Assembly (NCBI RefSeq): GCF_024753205.1
Contig: NZ_JANUGZ010000005.1
Location: 310,001 to 374,000 of the forward strand
DNA: 64,000 bases
Direction: 5' to 3'
From: Massilia aurea
GTDB lineage: Bacteria; Pseudomonadota; Gammaproteobacteria; Burkholderiales; Burkholderiaceae_D
The notes beneath the pieces are model-generated. The model was given only the letters and a program-made list of their open reading frames with translations, was not told the DNA's origin and made no database searches. Within the stretch, counting starts at the first letter, position 1. Each line of letters starts with the position of its first letter. Below are positions 18,501 through 26,302 of the stretch, one piece after another. Made by a program: the position numbers and the translations under genes.

Positions 18501-18881
18501 TCCCCGAAACGGCGACGCGCCGCGCCAGGCGCCGCTCAGGCTGCGCGGTCCGCCATCGGACAATACGCGGATCGGGGCAATCATCCGGTAGCCCTGCTTG
18601 CGGATGGTTTCGATGTAGCGGGGGTTGGAGGCCGCGTCCTGCAGCGCCCGGCGCAGGCCGGCAATCACCTTGTGCACCTGGTTGTCGCCCTGCACCTGGC
18701 CAGGCCAGCAGGCATCGAGCAGGGTATCGGCCGTCACGACCTCGCCGCTACGGCGGCACAGCTCGGCCAGCACGGCCATCGGCCGCGGCTCCAGTGCGAT
18801 CACGTCGTCGCCGCGCGCGATCCGGTGCGCCGCCACGTCGATCGTCCAGTCGCCAAGCAGGAACCGGCCACCCTTGATCAT
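15576..18881 (-). CDS. Membrane-anchored wHTH - STAND NTPase - TPR protein
   Basis: A 1101-residue multidomain protein. Residues about 4-103 are an OmpR/CadC-type winged helix (LEPRPMAVLAEL, then VHKVIAGLRRAL and GYRMIAPI). From about 120, SPFRGLEPFGTEHAAVYFGRDE marks an nSTAND1-type NTPase, with Walker A GPSGSGKTS near 168-176 and a Walker B-like LLVLDRLEGLF. One membrane segment (VGALVGALALALTAGLAAV) lies near 590-607, and an Ala-rich, TPR-like helical region fills the rest. The predicted layout is cytoplasmic DNA-binding and NTPase domains with TPRs outside the membrane. ATG 18881 is chosen over 18962 because AGGGCG precedes it. Confidence 0.8.
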   Translation of the reverse strand: MIKGGRFLLGDWTIDVAAHRIARGDDVIALEPRPMAVLAELCRRSGEVVTADTLLDACWPGQVQGDNQVHKVIAGLRRALQDAASNPRYIETIRKQGYRMIAPIRVLSDGGPRSLSGAWRGASPFRGLEPFGTEHAAVYFGRDEAIKQLHQRLGEQQARGHALVVLLGPSGSGKTSLVRAGLIPAMLAAPAPGDARVRACTATVLDLGALDETGPWHALAGALLDWEIDNVALLSGHSIASLATLLRAEPDDVLRLLRIGLQARRASTQGAPLLVLDRLEGLFGPAIAAGLQDFVDCIGRLVRSSLVLVLAVCRNDVYPSLSSHRLFMHDKEHGAHMDLAPPDAQAIMQMIRLPARAANLVYGSDASSLNRLDDRLCADAMQAGDALPLLQYTLQALYLARAPGDELTWTAYDALGGLEGAIGSRAEAILAALPVAQQAALTRLLPRLVTLSADGASPSSRSVTAASLADVHERALVDALIEARLLVADRLGGGEIGFRVAHEALLRRWPRVTAWIAQHRATLTARAELGPWVRRWLDSDRARTCLLPRVPLLWQSRDAVRAAPQLFGRDEHDFVTRSQARLTALARWRVGALVGALALALTAGLAAVHNAQLADTVSAREHQSRRLATFMLGELADQLRPIGKLDLLGSIGEQGLQVLNPQDVRDELPADTLQRAKALVVIGEVNSSRGTQQLALAGTALARAYALLAAMGPAPGLDPGEYYKTLGASAFWLGQIAYDAGRLDDATTQMNRYRTASQAWLAAAPAHPQARAELGYALGSLSSIAMRRGRWADAQRGFEASLALKLAVLADHPDDVDAQDAVASARAWLGQLAHLKGDSRRALALYDTALGVQRQLQQARPGEAVRLRDLGVIESRRAEALQALGRPLDAIAARQAAAHWMRKALVAGASNAFWQAESLLADSALLLAQSDAGMPVTAEMAALQRRLAGHDQAGQSMREWRQGAVQARLVLAAQALRARDPAKGHAAASAAAQDIRGLMAQYPYLWQGRELQARAAMLLLQADAGAVTHSHPAAQCKAARSALQPAIDTGQAGFVREAWLVARACAGEGAITGADVQTLTQGGYRPQSPAFLNAVSTRIAP

Positions 18882-19261
18882 CGGGTCGCCCTCGCGCAGC
18901 GCACGTAATTCCGGTGATGATGCGTGGTTCAAGATCACTCCCTGGGGGTGGATGAAGCGCATCCCGGTCGGTCGGGGCAGGCGGGACCGGCCTGCCGACT
19001 TGAGGCTGTAAATATCTCACGTGAAAGACGGTTTTGTAAACCTGACAATCTTTCGGTTGCACTAATGGTGGTTATCTGGATGGGCGCCGCTCCGCTGGCT
19101 GCAGGCGCGGGAGCGGGCGGGGTAGGGCCGCCAACTTACTCAGTCGAATCAGGGACTTGCGGTATGTGCAGGCGCGGGAAGGTAACCGGAAGGCACCGAC
19201 GCCGGGGTTGCCATAGGATGCGTCGGCACAGTGCGTACGACGCGCGCCAGAGGAGAGCACG
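18882..19261. promoter_or_regulatory. Divergent intergenic region between the STAND gene and the 277-aa gene
   Basis: This 380-bp gap separates two divergently transcribed regulator-like genes. It contains a perfect 8-bp palindrome TCACGTGA (19017-19024) near its centre, a candidate operator. I see no further gene and no strong -35/-10 pair. Confidence 0.35.
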
Positions 19262-20095
19262 ATGAACCCCCCCGCATTGTCACTCATCACCGGAACGCCG
19301 GCCGTCGCCAATGCGCCACGGCCATGCTCCGATGACGTCGTCCGCGAGGCCTTGCAACGTGTGGTGACGAGCAAACGATTTGTCAAAGCACGCCGTTGCA
19401 CGGCGCTGCTCAGCTATCTGGTCGAGCGCGTGCTGGTGTGCGACGAGACGGCTGCCTCGCCGCCGGAACACGAAATCGGCGTTGCCGTGTTCGGCCGCGA
19501 TCCGGCAGCGTATCTCCCCGCAGACGATCCCATCGTCCGGGTCCAGGCCGGGCGCCTGCGCCTGCGCCTGACGGCGTATTACGCGGACGAGGGGGCCGCC
19601 GATCCCTTGCGCATCACGGTGCCGCAAGGCCGCTACCACGCGCGCATCGTACTCGCCGACAGCCAGCCGGCAGGCCCCGCAAGCCTGGTCGCCGCGCCGC
19701 TGTTGCTGTTCAGCCCACTCATCTGCCTGTGCGGCGACGCGCAGGCCGCGCACTTTACTGCAGGCCTGAACGACGAACTGGGATTCCGGCTGTACCGTGA
19801 ACTCCACTCGCTCAGTCTGGCAAGCGCGGACCGCGCGACGCCGTCGGCCGAGCGGCCCCGCGCCCTCTATCTGCTCGAGGGTGCCGTGCGCCAGGATGCC
19901 CTGCTACTGCGGGTCTCCCTGATCCTGCGGCAGGGGACAGGCGGGGCAGTGCTGTGGTATGCGCAGTTCGACCGTGCCCATGACAGCGACCTGGAGAGCG
20001 ACAACGCCATCGGCGACCAGGAGCAGATGGCCGCGCGCTGCATGGCAGCGCTGCAGGAGCACCTGCCCCGTTGCCTTCTCCTGCGGACGCCATAA
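19262..20095 (+). CDS. Regulator-like protein with TolB/adenylate-cyclase-associated N-terminal domain
   Basis: The 277 residues resemble, from memory, the N-terminal part of large bacterial TPR/TolB-type proteins. Residues about 25-120 fit the pattern 'single-turn helices, LSYLVERVL, HEIGVAVFGRD, DPIVRVQAGRLRLRL, YY, ITVPQGRYHARI'. Residues about 155-245 resemble the following TolB-like segment (FTAGLNDELGFRL; YLLEGAVRQDALLLRVSLIL; LWYAQFDR). The usual C-terminal TPRs or kinase domain are absent, so it is a short form. It is divergent to the STAND gene, and a coupled small gene follows after 4 bp. Confidence 0.7.
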   Translation: MNPPALSLITGTPAVANAPRPCSDDVVREALQRVVTSKRFVKARRCTALLSYLVERVLVCDETAASPPEHEIGVAVFGRDPAAYLPADDPIVRVQAGRLRLRLTAYYADEGAADPLRITVPQGRYHARIVLADSQPAGPASLVAAPLLLFSPLICLCGDAQAAHFTAGLNDELGFRLYRELHSLSLASADRATPSAERPRALYLLEGAVRQDALLLRVSLILRQGTGGAVLWYAQFDRAHDSDLESDNAIGDQEQMAARCMAALQEHLPRCLLLRTP

Positions 20096-20099
20096 ACCG

Positions 20100-20543
20100 A
20101 TGGCCAGGTACCAGCCCATGCTGGCCATCGTGATCAGCCACCCGCATCTGGTGGGCAGGGCCATCGACCTGCGCTTCATCCCCAGCCTCGAGACGACGGC
20201 GCTGATGCTGCGCGACGGCTTGCTGCTGCGCCATACGCCCGATGGCGCCGAACTGTGGTGTGATGCCGCGCAGGCGGCGGCAGCACAGTGTGTCGTCGTG
20301 CTGCCGCTGGTGTTCCAGGTATTCACGCGCAACGCCCGGCTGGAATCTTGTACCCACTGGCCGGTGGCGCGCCCACTGCGCTATGTCTGCGCTGCCGGGG
20401 AGGCGCAGATGCAGCCCGAGACCCTGGCTGGCTCGGGCGCTTCCCGCCGGCCGTTGCTGACGGTCGAGATCGACCACCGGCCGGCGCCCGACGGCGCATG
20501 CGCCCTGTACCGGATCGCACTGGCGGCGCAACGGCCTCATTGA
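20100..20543 (+). CDS. Hypothetical protein following the TolB-like gene
   Basis: The 147 residues match no family I recognise. The start ATG lies 4 bp after the preceding stop, so it is in the same transcript. The sequence has alternating hydrophobic beta-like segments (MLAIVISHPHLVGRAIDLRFI, LLLRHTPDGAELWCD, CVVVLPLVFQVF) and resembles the style of the second half of its neighbour. It could be a separated C-terminal module of a longer ancestral protein. The start has no clear ribosome binding site, consistent with coupling. Confidence 0.6.
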   Translation: MARYQPMLAIVISHPHLVGRAIDLRFIPSLETTALMLRDGLLLRHTPDGAELWCDAAQAAAAQCVVVLPLVFQVFTRNARLESCTHWPVARPLRYVCAAGEAQMQPETLAGSGASRRPLLTVEIDHRPAPDGACALYRIALAAQRPH

Positions 20544-20573
20544 AGGCTTCATTGAGCGCTTTATTGAAGCCCG
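20538..20573 (+). repeat. Three imperfect 12-bp tandem repeats
   Basis: CATTGAAGGCTT, CATTGAGCGCTT and TATTGAAGCCCG follow one another directly. The stop codon of the preceding gene lies in the first copy. Confidence 0.6.
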
Positions 20574-20727
20574 GTGCTACGGGCGAATACCGTCTTCACC
20601 ATCGATGTACGGACGGGGCGATTGGCATGACGACGACGCGCGATGCGCGGCGTGCTCAACGAGGCGACAGTCAGTTGGCATAGCCGCTATAGTCTGCGTT
20701 ATCAAAATTACCAATAAGGTCAACCCC

Positions 20728-21159
20728 ATGTCTACTGTCACCACGGCCAGCGCAGGCTATGTCCGCGCGCCAGGCGTGCTCCACACGATCTTGCTTGCCG
20801 GCAGTGTGTCGCTGTTCCTCGGCGCATTGCTCAGCGATTACACCTACTACAACACCTACCAGATCCAGTGGAGCAATTTCGCTTCGTGGCTGAACGCCGG
20901 TGCCTTGCTGTTTGCCGGACTGGCGCTCGTGTTCGCGCTGGTCAATCTGCTGCGCGCCAGGCCAATGGCCGGTCGGCCGTTGAACTACTTCGTGCTGCTG
21001 CTGCTGACCTTCGTGATTGGCCTGGTCAACGCTTTCCAGCATGCCAAGGATGCCTGGGCGCTCATGCCGACCGGTCTGTTGCTATCGGCCATCGTCTTTA
21101 TCCTGATTTGCATTACCGCTGTCTTAGGCCTTAACCCACGTTCGGGAGGACTGAAATGA
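20728..21159 (+). CDS. DUF2231-like membrane protein
   Basis: A 143-residue protein with four hydrophobic segments (about 20-38, 52-72, 88-104, 116-137), fitting the DUF2231 type of small four-helix membrane proteins often found beside PQQ- or haem-dependent dehydrogenases. ATG 20728 has AAGG about 10 bases upstream. The longer open frame from 20605 adds non-hydrophobic, low-plausibility sequence. Its stop overlaps the next start as ATGA, so it is probably a membrane partner of the lipoprotein dehydrogenase. Confidence 0.75.
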   Translation: MSTVTTASAGYVRAPGVLHTILLAGSVSLFLGALLSDYTYYNTYQIQWSNFASWLNAGALLFAGLALVFALVNLLRARPMAGRPLNYFVLLLLTFVIGLVNAFQHAKDAWALMPTGLLLSAIVFILICITAVLGLNPRSGGLK

Positions 21160-22448
21160 ATCGCTCGAGCGCACTTGCCCTGTTCAGCATGACCCTGCTG
21201 GCCAGCGCCTGCAGTAACGAAGCCAATACCAACCTGGCCAGCGGCCCGGATCCGAAACTGCCGGCGCCCGAGCGCGGCCTGTTTCCGAGCATGAAGATTG
21301 CCGAGCCGACAGCATGGGGCGATCAGAAGCCAACCGTGCCAGAGGGCTACAGCATCACGGCCATCGCGACCGACCTGAAGATCCCGCGCCAGATGCTGGT
21401 GCTGCCGAACGGCGATATCCTGGTGGCGGAAGGGCGTGGCGGCAGCGCGGCCAAGCTCAAGCCGAAAGACGTCATTGCCGGCTACATCAAGGCGCAGGGA
21501 AATACCAAGGTCAAGGGCGGCAATCGCCTGACGCTGCTGCGCGATGCGGACGGTGATGGCCAGTACGAGCTCAAGACCGTGTTCGCCGAGAACCTGAATG
21601 CGCCGTACGGCCTGGCGTTTGCCAACAACAAGCTGTACGTGGCGAACCAGGATGCGGTCGTCACCTTTGATTACCAGCCGGGTCAGACCAAGGCTGCCGC
21701 AGCGCCGGTCACGCTCACGCAGCTGCCCGCCGAGATCAACCACCACTGGACAAAAGCGATGACCATCAGCCCCGATGGCCGCTATGTCTACGTCGGTATC
21801 GGTTCGAACAGCAACATCACCGAGCGCGGTATGGAAGCCGAAGTCGACCGCGCAATGGTGTGGCAGATCGACGTGACGACGGGCGCCCACAAGCCGTACG
21901 CCACGGGCCTGCGTAACCCGACGGCGCTGGCGATGAACCCGGAAACGGGCCAGCTGTGGTCGGTCGTGAACGAGCGCGACGAACTGGGTCCGGATCTGGT
22001 GCCGGATTACCTGACCTCGGTGAAAGAGGGCGGCTTCTATGGCTGGCCGTACAGCTACTGGGGCCAGAATGTCGATCCGCGCGTAATGCCGCCGAACCCG
22101 AAAAAGGTGGCGGCTGCCATCAAGCCGGACTATGGCCTTGGCTCGCACGTCGCGGCGCTGGGTCTGCACTTCTCCCTGCCGACCATGGGCGCAAAATTTG
22201 CCAATGGCGCGTTTGTTGGCGAACATGGCAGCTGGAACCGCGACAATCCAGTGGGCTACAAGGTGATCTTCGTGCCGTTCGCGAATGGCCGGCCAGCCGG
22301 CGCGGCAATCGACTTCGCCACCGGCTTCCGCGATGCCAACGGCAAGACACGCGGCCGTCCGGTGGGTGTGACGGTCGATCCGCGCGGCGCGCTGATCATT
22401 GCCGACGACCTGGCCAATACGGTGTGGCGCGTGGCGCCGAACCGCTGA
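21156..22448 (+). CDS. Sorbosone/glucose dehydrogenase-like lipoprotein (PQQ-dependent family)
   Basis: A 430-residue protein with a lipoprotein signal (LLASAC, modified Cys near residue 19) and a six-bladed beta-propeller of the glucose/sorbosone dehydrogenase family: NGDILVAEG, YGLAFANNKLYVANQDAVV, ATGLRNPTALAMNPETGQLWSVVNERDELG, and FVGEHGSWNR with the His-Gly-Ser-Trp segment. Members oxidise sugars in the periplasm with PQQ, but many are uncharacterised and the substrate is unknown. It is coupled by ATGA to the DUF2231 gene. Confidence 0.85.
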   Translation: MNRSSALALFSMTLLASACSNEANTNLASGPDPKLPAPERGLFPSMKIAEPTAWGDQKPTVPEGYSITAIATDLKIPRQMLVLPNGDILVAEGRGGSAAKLKPKDVIAGYIKAQGNTKVKGGNRLTLLRDADGDGQYELKTVFAENLNAPYGLAFANNKLYVANQDAVVTFDYQPGQTKAAAAPVTLTQLPAEINHHWTKAMTISPDGRYVYVGIGSNSNITERGMEAEVDRAMVWQIDVTTGAHKPYATGLRNPTALAMNPETGQLWSVVNERDELGPDLVPDYLTSVKEGGFYGWPYSYWGQNVDPRVMPPNPKKVAAAIKPDYGLGSHVAALGLHFSLPTMGAKFANGAFVGEHGSWNRDNPVGYKVIFVPFANGRPAGAAIDFATGFRDANGKTRGRPVGVTVDPRGALIIADDLANTVWRVAPNR

Positions 22449-22466
22449 TCGTCGTGTGAAGCAACC

Positions 22467-22519
22467 GCCGCAGCGCGGATGATGCCAGGCCTGGCGTCAT
22501 TCGCGCTGCGGCTTTTTTT
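22467..22519 (+). terminator. Rho-independent terminator after the dehydrogenase gene
   Basis: A long stem pairs CCGCAGCGCG (22468-22477) with CGCGCTGCGG (22502-22511), with inner pairing of GATGATGCCA and TGGCGTCAT, then a run of seven T. Confidence 0.9.
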
Positions 22520-22597
22520 CGCCTTCTGCTTTGTCGTACCCAACGGCAGCGCGTGTGTGGTCCGACTTGGCCCCACCGTGCATATTGCCATCCCTAC

Positions 22598-22618
22598 TGA
22601 TAATGGTTTATCATTATT
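22598..22618 (+). promoter_or_regulatory. Fur-like dyad upstream of the TonB receptor
   Basis: TGATAA-TGGT-TTATCA (22598-22613) is a perfect inverted repeat, and the longer GATAATGGTTTATCATTATT (22599-22618) resembles a Fur box but with one extra base between the ATAATG and CATTAT arms. It lies about 50-70 bp before the receptor start. Iron control through Fur is likely but unproven. Confidence 0.55.
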
Positions 22619-22666
22619 GACTCAGCAAGCATTGCCGCTTGCGCTGTCCACGACAAGGTCTTTCTG

Positions 22667-24721
22667 ATGACATTCAAGCTCCTTCCTGTTGCCCATGCAC
22701 TTGCTCTGGCAACCCTCGGTTCCACGTTGGCCCACGCTGCCGATCCCGCAATCGTCATGGGCGAGGTGCGCGTTAGCGCCCAGCGCGATGCCGGCGCCTT
22801 GCGCTCGAGCCGCGTCCTGACATCGGTCGACGTGCTGGGCGCGGACAAGATCGAAGACAAGAACGTGACCAATAGCTGGGAGCTCGTCGGCCAGTTGCCC
22901 GGTGTGCAGCTGACCGAAACGCGGATGGGCGCCGAATCGGGCAAGGCGAGTTTTCGCGCCTTTAACGGCGAAGGCTATATCAATGGCATCAAGGTGCTGA
23001 TCGACGGCATCCCGAGCAATGTCAACAGCGGCAACCAGCGCTTCATCGACATGATCTTCCCGCTCGAAGTCGACTACATCGAAGTGGTGCGCGGCACGAA
23101 CGACCCGCGCTATGGCCTGCACAATATCGGCGGCAACCTGAATATCGGCACGCGCCAGGGCGGCAATTACTTTGACAGCCGGTTCACCTACGGCAGCTTC
23201 AACACGCGCGAAGTGCAGGCGGCATATGGCCGCGAAGCCGATGGCTTTGCGCAAAACTATTTTGTGGCCAGGCAATTGACTGACAGCTACCGCGCGAATG
23301 GCGACTCCAACAAATACACGGTCGGCGGCAAGTGGTTTGTTACGTCGAACGACAAGGCGGTCACGGCTGGCCTGGTTGTGCGCACTTACCAGCACACGTC
23401 GGGCGAGCCGGGCTTTCTGACCGCGGCCGAGCTCGCTGCCGACCGCCGCCAGTCGCCGCGCAAGAACGCCAATGACAAGACCGACCGCGACATGCACCAT
23501 GCCAGCGCGCATCTGGACTGGCATATCACGCCGAACGCGTTCCTCAGCAACAAGCTGTACTACAACGAGTACAAGGATGACCGCCGCGTCACCTTCACCA
23601 GCAATCCCGAAGGCAATGCACCGCGCCAGCGCCGTTTGTGGGATGAAGAACAGATCGGTTTCATGAGCACCCTGACGTGGCGGGCGAACGAGCGCGTCAC
23701 GGTCGATGGCGGCGTCAACACCGAGCGGCAGGACAACGGCTACCGCCGCCTGCGCTACAACTTCGCCATCCCGACGGACTTCACGACGCCGGCCCGCACC
23801 CAGAACGACGACCGCTACAAGTTCAACAATGTCGGCGCTTATGTCCAGGCGGTGATCAAGGCGACCGACACGATCCAGCTCGTACCGGGCTACCGGGTCG
23901 ACCGCTTCACGGGCAACCAGCCGCTGGCGGGCGGGGCGAGCGCAGGATTGCAGGATTACGGCTGGATCAAGCAGCCCAAGTTCAGCATGGTCTGGAGTCC
24001 GGCGGCGGACATCAGTGTGTATGGCAACTGGGGCCGCACGTTCCAGATCCTGACCGGTTCCGTGGGGCCGGCCTACCTGGTGCCGGGCCAGGCGCCGTTC
24101 GATGCGTCGGTCAATACCGGCAAGGAAGTCGGCGTCAAGCTCAAGCCCACCACACGCAGCGACCTGCGCCTGGCCATCTGGCGCCAGGATGCCACCGGCG
24201 AAGTGGCGAACATGCCGGCCACCGGCACCACGGTCGGGCTGGGCGAGACGCGCCGCGAAGGTCTCGACTTCCAGCTGTCGGGCAAGGTCACCGACAAGCT
24301 CGAACTGTCGCTGTCGCACTCGCTGCAAAAAGCGGAAGTGCTCAAGGCCACGGGCGCGAATGGCGTCTCGCTGGCCGGCAAAGAGGTGTTCTCGACGCCG
24401 CGCCACATCACCAACGTGAGCCTCGATTACAAGCATTCGGACAGCTGGCGCTTCGGCTTGCAGGGCCGTTCGCAGGGCAGCTACTACATCGACAATCCGA
24501 ACGAGCAGGGCAAGTTCGGCGGCTTCGTGCTGTTCGACGCCAATGTGCGCTACGCGATCTCTCCGCGCACCAGCATCGATGTCCAGGTCAAGAACATCGC
24601 GGACCGCAATTACGAATACGCGTGGTACGACAACTTCTTCTGGCCGGCAAGCCAGGCGCAGCCGATGTTCTCATCGGGTAATGGCCGGGCCGCCTATATT
24701 TCGCTGAATGTGAAGTTGTAG
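22667..24721 (+). CDS. TonB-dependent outer-membrane receptor
   Basis: A 684-residue receptor with a signal peptide (cleavage after LAHA near residue 24), a plug domain (about 30-160: SWELVGQLPGVQLTETRMG, GIKVLIDGIPSN, DYIEVVRGTNDPRYGLHNIGGNLNIGTRQGG) and a 22-strand-type barrel with C-terminal sequence ending in ISLNVKL. Energised by TonB-ExbBD, it takes up a metal chelate or similar ligand. The Fur-like site suggests iron. It is monocistronic and convergent with the oxidoreductase gene, whose stop is 5 bp away. Confidence 0.9.
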   Translation: MTFKLLPVAHALALATLGSTLAHAADPAIVMGEVRVSAQRDAGALRSSRVLTSVDVLGADKIEDKNVTNSWELVGQLPGVQLTETRMGAESGKASFRAFNGEGYINGIKVLIDGIPSNVNSGNQRFIDMIFPLEVDYIEVVRGTNDPRYGLHNIGGNLNIGTRQGGNYFDSRFTYGSFNTREVQAAYGREADGFAQNYFVARQLTDSYRANGDSNKYTVGGKWFVTSNDKAVTAGLVVRTYQHTSGEPGFLTAAELAADRRQSPRKNANDKTDRDMHHASAHLDWHITPNAFLSNKLYYNEYKDDRRVTFTSNPEGNAPRQRRLWDEEQIGFMSTLTWRANERVTVDGGVNTERQDNGYRRLRYNFAIPTDFTTPARTQNDDRYKFNNVGAYVQAVIKATDTIQLVPGYRVDRFTGNQPLAGGASAGLQDYGWIKQPKFSMVWSPAADISVYGNWGRTFQILTGSVGPAYLVPGQAPFDASVNTGKEVGVKLKPTTRSDLRLAIWRQDATGEVANMPATGTTVGLGETRREGLDFQLSGKVTDKLELSLSHSLQKAEVLKATGANGVSLAGKEVFSTPRHITNVSLDYKHSDSWRFGLQGRSQGSYYIDNPNEQGKFGGFVLFDANVRYAISPRTSIDVQVKNIADRNYEYAWYDNFFWPASQAQPMFSSGNGRAAYISLNVKL

Positions 24722-24726
24722 TTTGC

Positions 24727-25356
24727 TCAGACCAGTTGCTCGGAGGGGACGATGTGCACGCCCGGGCGCGATTGCAGCGCGGCGTCGACCAGGGCGTGCG
24801 CAATGCGCGGGGCAGGGTTGATGCGCCAGCGGCGCGGCAGCACGGGCCCGAGCAGCCCCAGTATGACGCCAGACACGCGTTCGCCTAGGCGTTGTTCCTG
24901 GCGCTCTCCGCCAATCAGGCCCGGGCGCACATGGGTCAGCGACGCAAATCCCAGCCCTGCCAGGTCGCGTTCGAGTTCGCCCTTGACGCGGTTATAGAAA
25001 AAACGTGCGTCCGGATCGGCGCCGATGGCCGAGTTCAGCACATGGCACGGCGTGCCGTGCTGGCGCGCGAGCCTGGCCACGGCCAGCGGGTAATCATGGT
25101 CCACGCGCCGGAAAGCAGCTTGCGAGCCGGCGCTGCGCATCGTCGTGCCCAGCGTGCAGATGACAGCGTCGGCCTGCCACCACGCCGCGTCCGGCGGCAA
25201 GGCGTCGAAGTCGACGATGGGCGCCTGCAGTTTCGGGTGCGCCGGCAGCGGGCGCCGCGTGGGCGCCACCACCGATGTCACCTTCGGGTCGGCCAGCGCC
25301 ATCTCCAGCACGTGGCTGCCAACCAGCCCGCTCGATCCAACCAGCAGCAGTTTCAT
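24727..25356 (-). CDS. NAD(P)-binding Rossmann-fold protein (atypical SDR/epimerase-like)
   Basis: A 209-residue protein with the dinucleotide-binding motif GSSGLVGS (about 7-14), a dCTLGTTM segment and a YNRVK (YxxxK) catalytic-type motif near residue 122. It resembles HTATIP2/YbjT-like atypical short-chain dehydrogenases that bind NADPH. The function is unknown. It stands alone between a receptor gene and the superoxide dismutase gene on the same strand as the latter. Confidence 0.8.
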   Translation of the reverse strand: MKLLLVGSSGLVGSHVLEMALADPKVTSVVAPTRRPLPAHPKLQAPIVDFDALPPDAAWWQADAVICTLGTTMRSAGSQAAFRRVDHDYPLAVARLARQHGTPCHVLNSAIGADPDARFFYNRVKGELERDLAGLGFASLTHVRPGLIGGERQEQRLGERVSGVILGLLGPVLPRRWRINPAPRIAHALVDAALQSRPGVHIVPSEQLV

Positions 25357-25450
25357 GGGTGTCCTTTAGTCGGCGTAAACGGCGCGAGGCCGGCGTCATG
25401 GCCGGCCTCGCGTGGAAAGCAAGGCCTGCATGGCAGGCCCGGGCACCGGC

Positions 25451-26080
25451 TTATTTGGCCAGCGCTTCTTCGTAGCGGCGTTCGACTTCCGCCCAGTTGA
25501 TGATGTTGAAGAAGGCCGCGATGTAGTCAGGGCGCTTGTTCTGGTATTGCAGGTAGTACGCGTGTTCCCAGACGTCCAGGCCCAGGATCGGCGTGCCGCC
25601 CGACATGCCGGCGAACTGGCCCATCAACGGGCTGTCCTGGTTGGCGCTGCTTTCGACCAGCAGCTTGCCGTCCTTGCCGACGGTCAGCCAGGCCCAGCCG
25701 CTACCAAAGCGGGTCTGCGCCGCCTTGGTGAAGGCATCCTTGAACTTCTCGTAGCCGCCCAGGTCGTCTTCGATCGCCTGTGCGACCTTGCCGGTTGGCT
25801 GGCCGCCTTCGGGCGTCAGCACGGTCCAGAACAGCGAATGGTTGGCGTGACCGCCGCCATTGTTGCGCACGGCGCCCTGGACGGCTTGCGGCAGGCTGCC
25901 GATATCGGCGATCAGCTGCTCGACCGGCATCTCGGCGACGCCGGCTTCGCCCAGCGCGTTGTTGACGTTGGTGATGTAAGCCTGATGGTGCTTCGTGTGG
26001 TGGATTTCCATCGTGCGCGAATCGAAATGCGGCTCGAGGGCATCGTAAGCGTAAGGCAGTGGTGGCAATGTGTATGGCAT
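25451..26080 (-). CDS. Superoxide dismutase, Mn/Fe family (Mn-type signature)
   Basis: A 209-residue cytoplasmic enzyme converting superoxide to peroxide and oxygen. Metal ligands are His near 27 (HHTKHHQAYI), His near 81 (HANHSLFW), Asp and His in DVWEHAYYLQYQN. The segment NQDSPLM carries the Gln typical of Mn-type enzymes rather than the AGTPL-like form of Fe enzymes. ATG 26080 has GGAG 9 bases upstream. The frame extends to 26152 without support. Confidence 0.93.
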   Translation of the reverse strand: MPYTLPPLPYAYDALEPHFDSRTMEIHHTKHHQAYITNVNNALGEAGVAEMPVEQLIADIGSLPQAVQGAVRNNGGGHANHSLFWTVLTPEGGQPTGKVAQAIEDDLGGYEKFKDAFTKAAQTRFGSGWAWLTVGKDGKLLVESSANQDSPLMGQFAGMSGGTPILGLDVWEHAYYLQYQNKRPDYIAAFFNIINWAEVERRYEEALAK

Positions 26081-26302
26081 GATCATTCTCCGTTCAGATG
26101 GTTGGGAACACTGTTCCGGTATGAAGCGAGGCACCAGGGCCATGTTCGTCACGGCCCGGCGTCGTGCATGTGCTGGTCAACGTGGGATGGGCAACGCACA
26201 CCCCGGGGCACCCGCCGAAACGTGTTCAGCGTGCGCCCTGACTTGTCCAGAATACCAGCATCTGCAATTGGCTGCCGCGCAGGGCGAGCGCGAAGGTAGT
26301 TA

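Noticed and set aside
15621..18908. Long plus-strand frames opposite the STAND gene
   Set aside because: Antisense shadows. The minus-strand protein has three recognisable domains.
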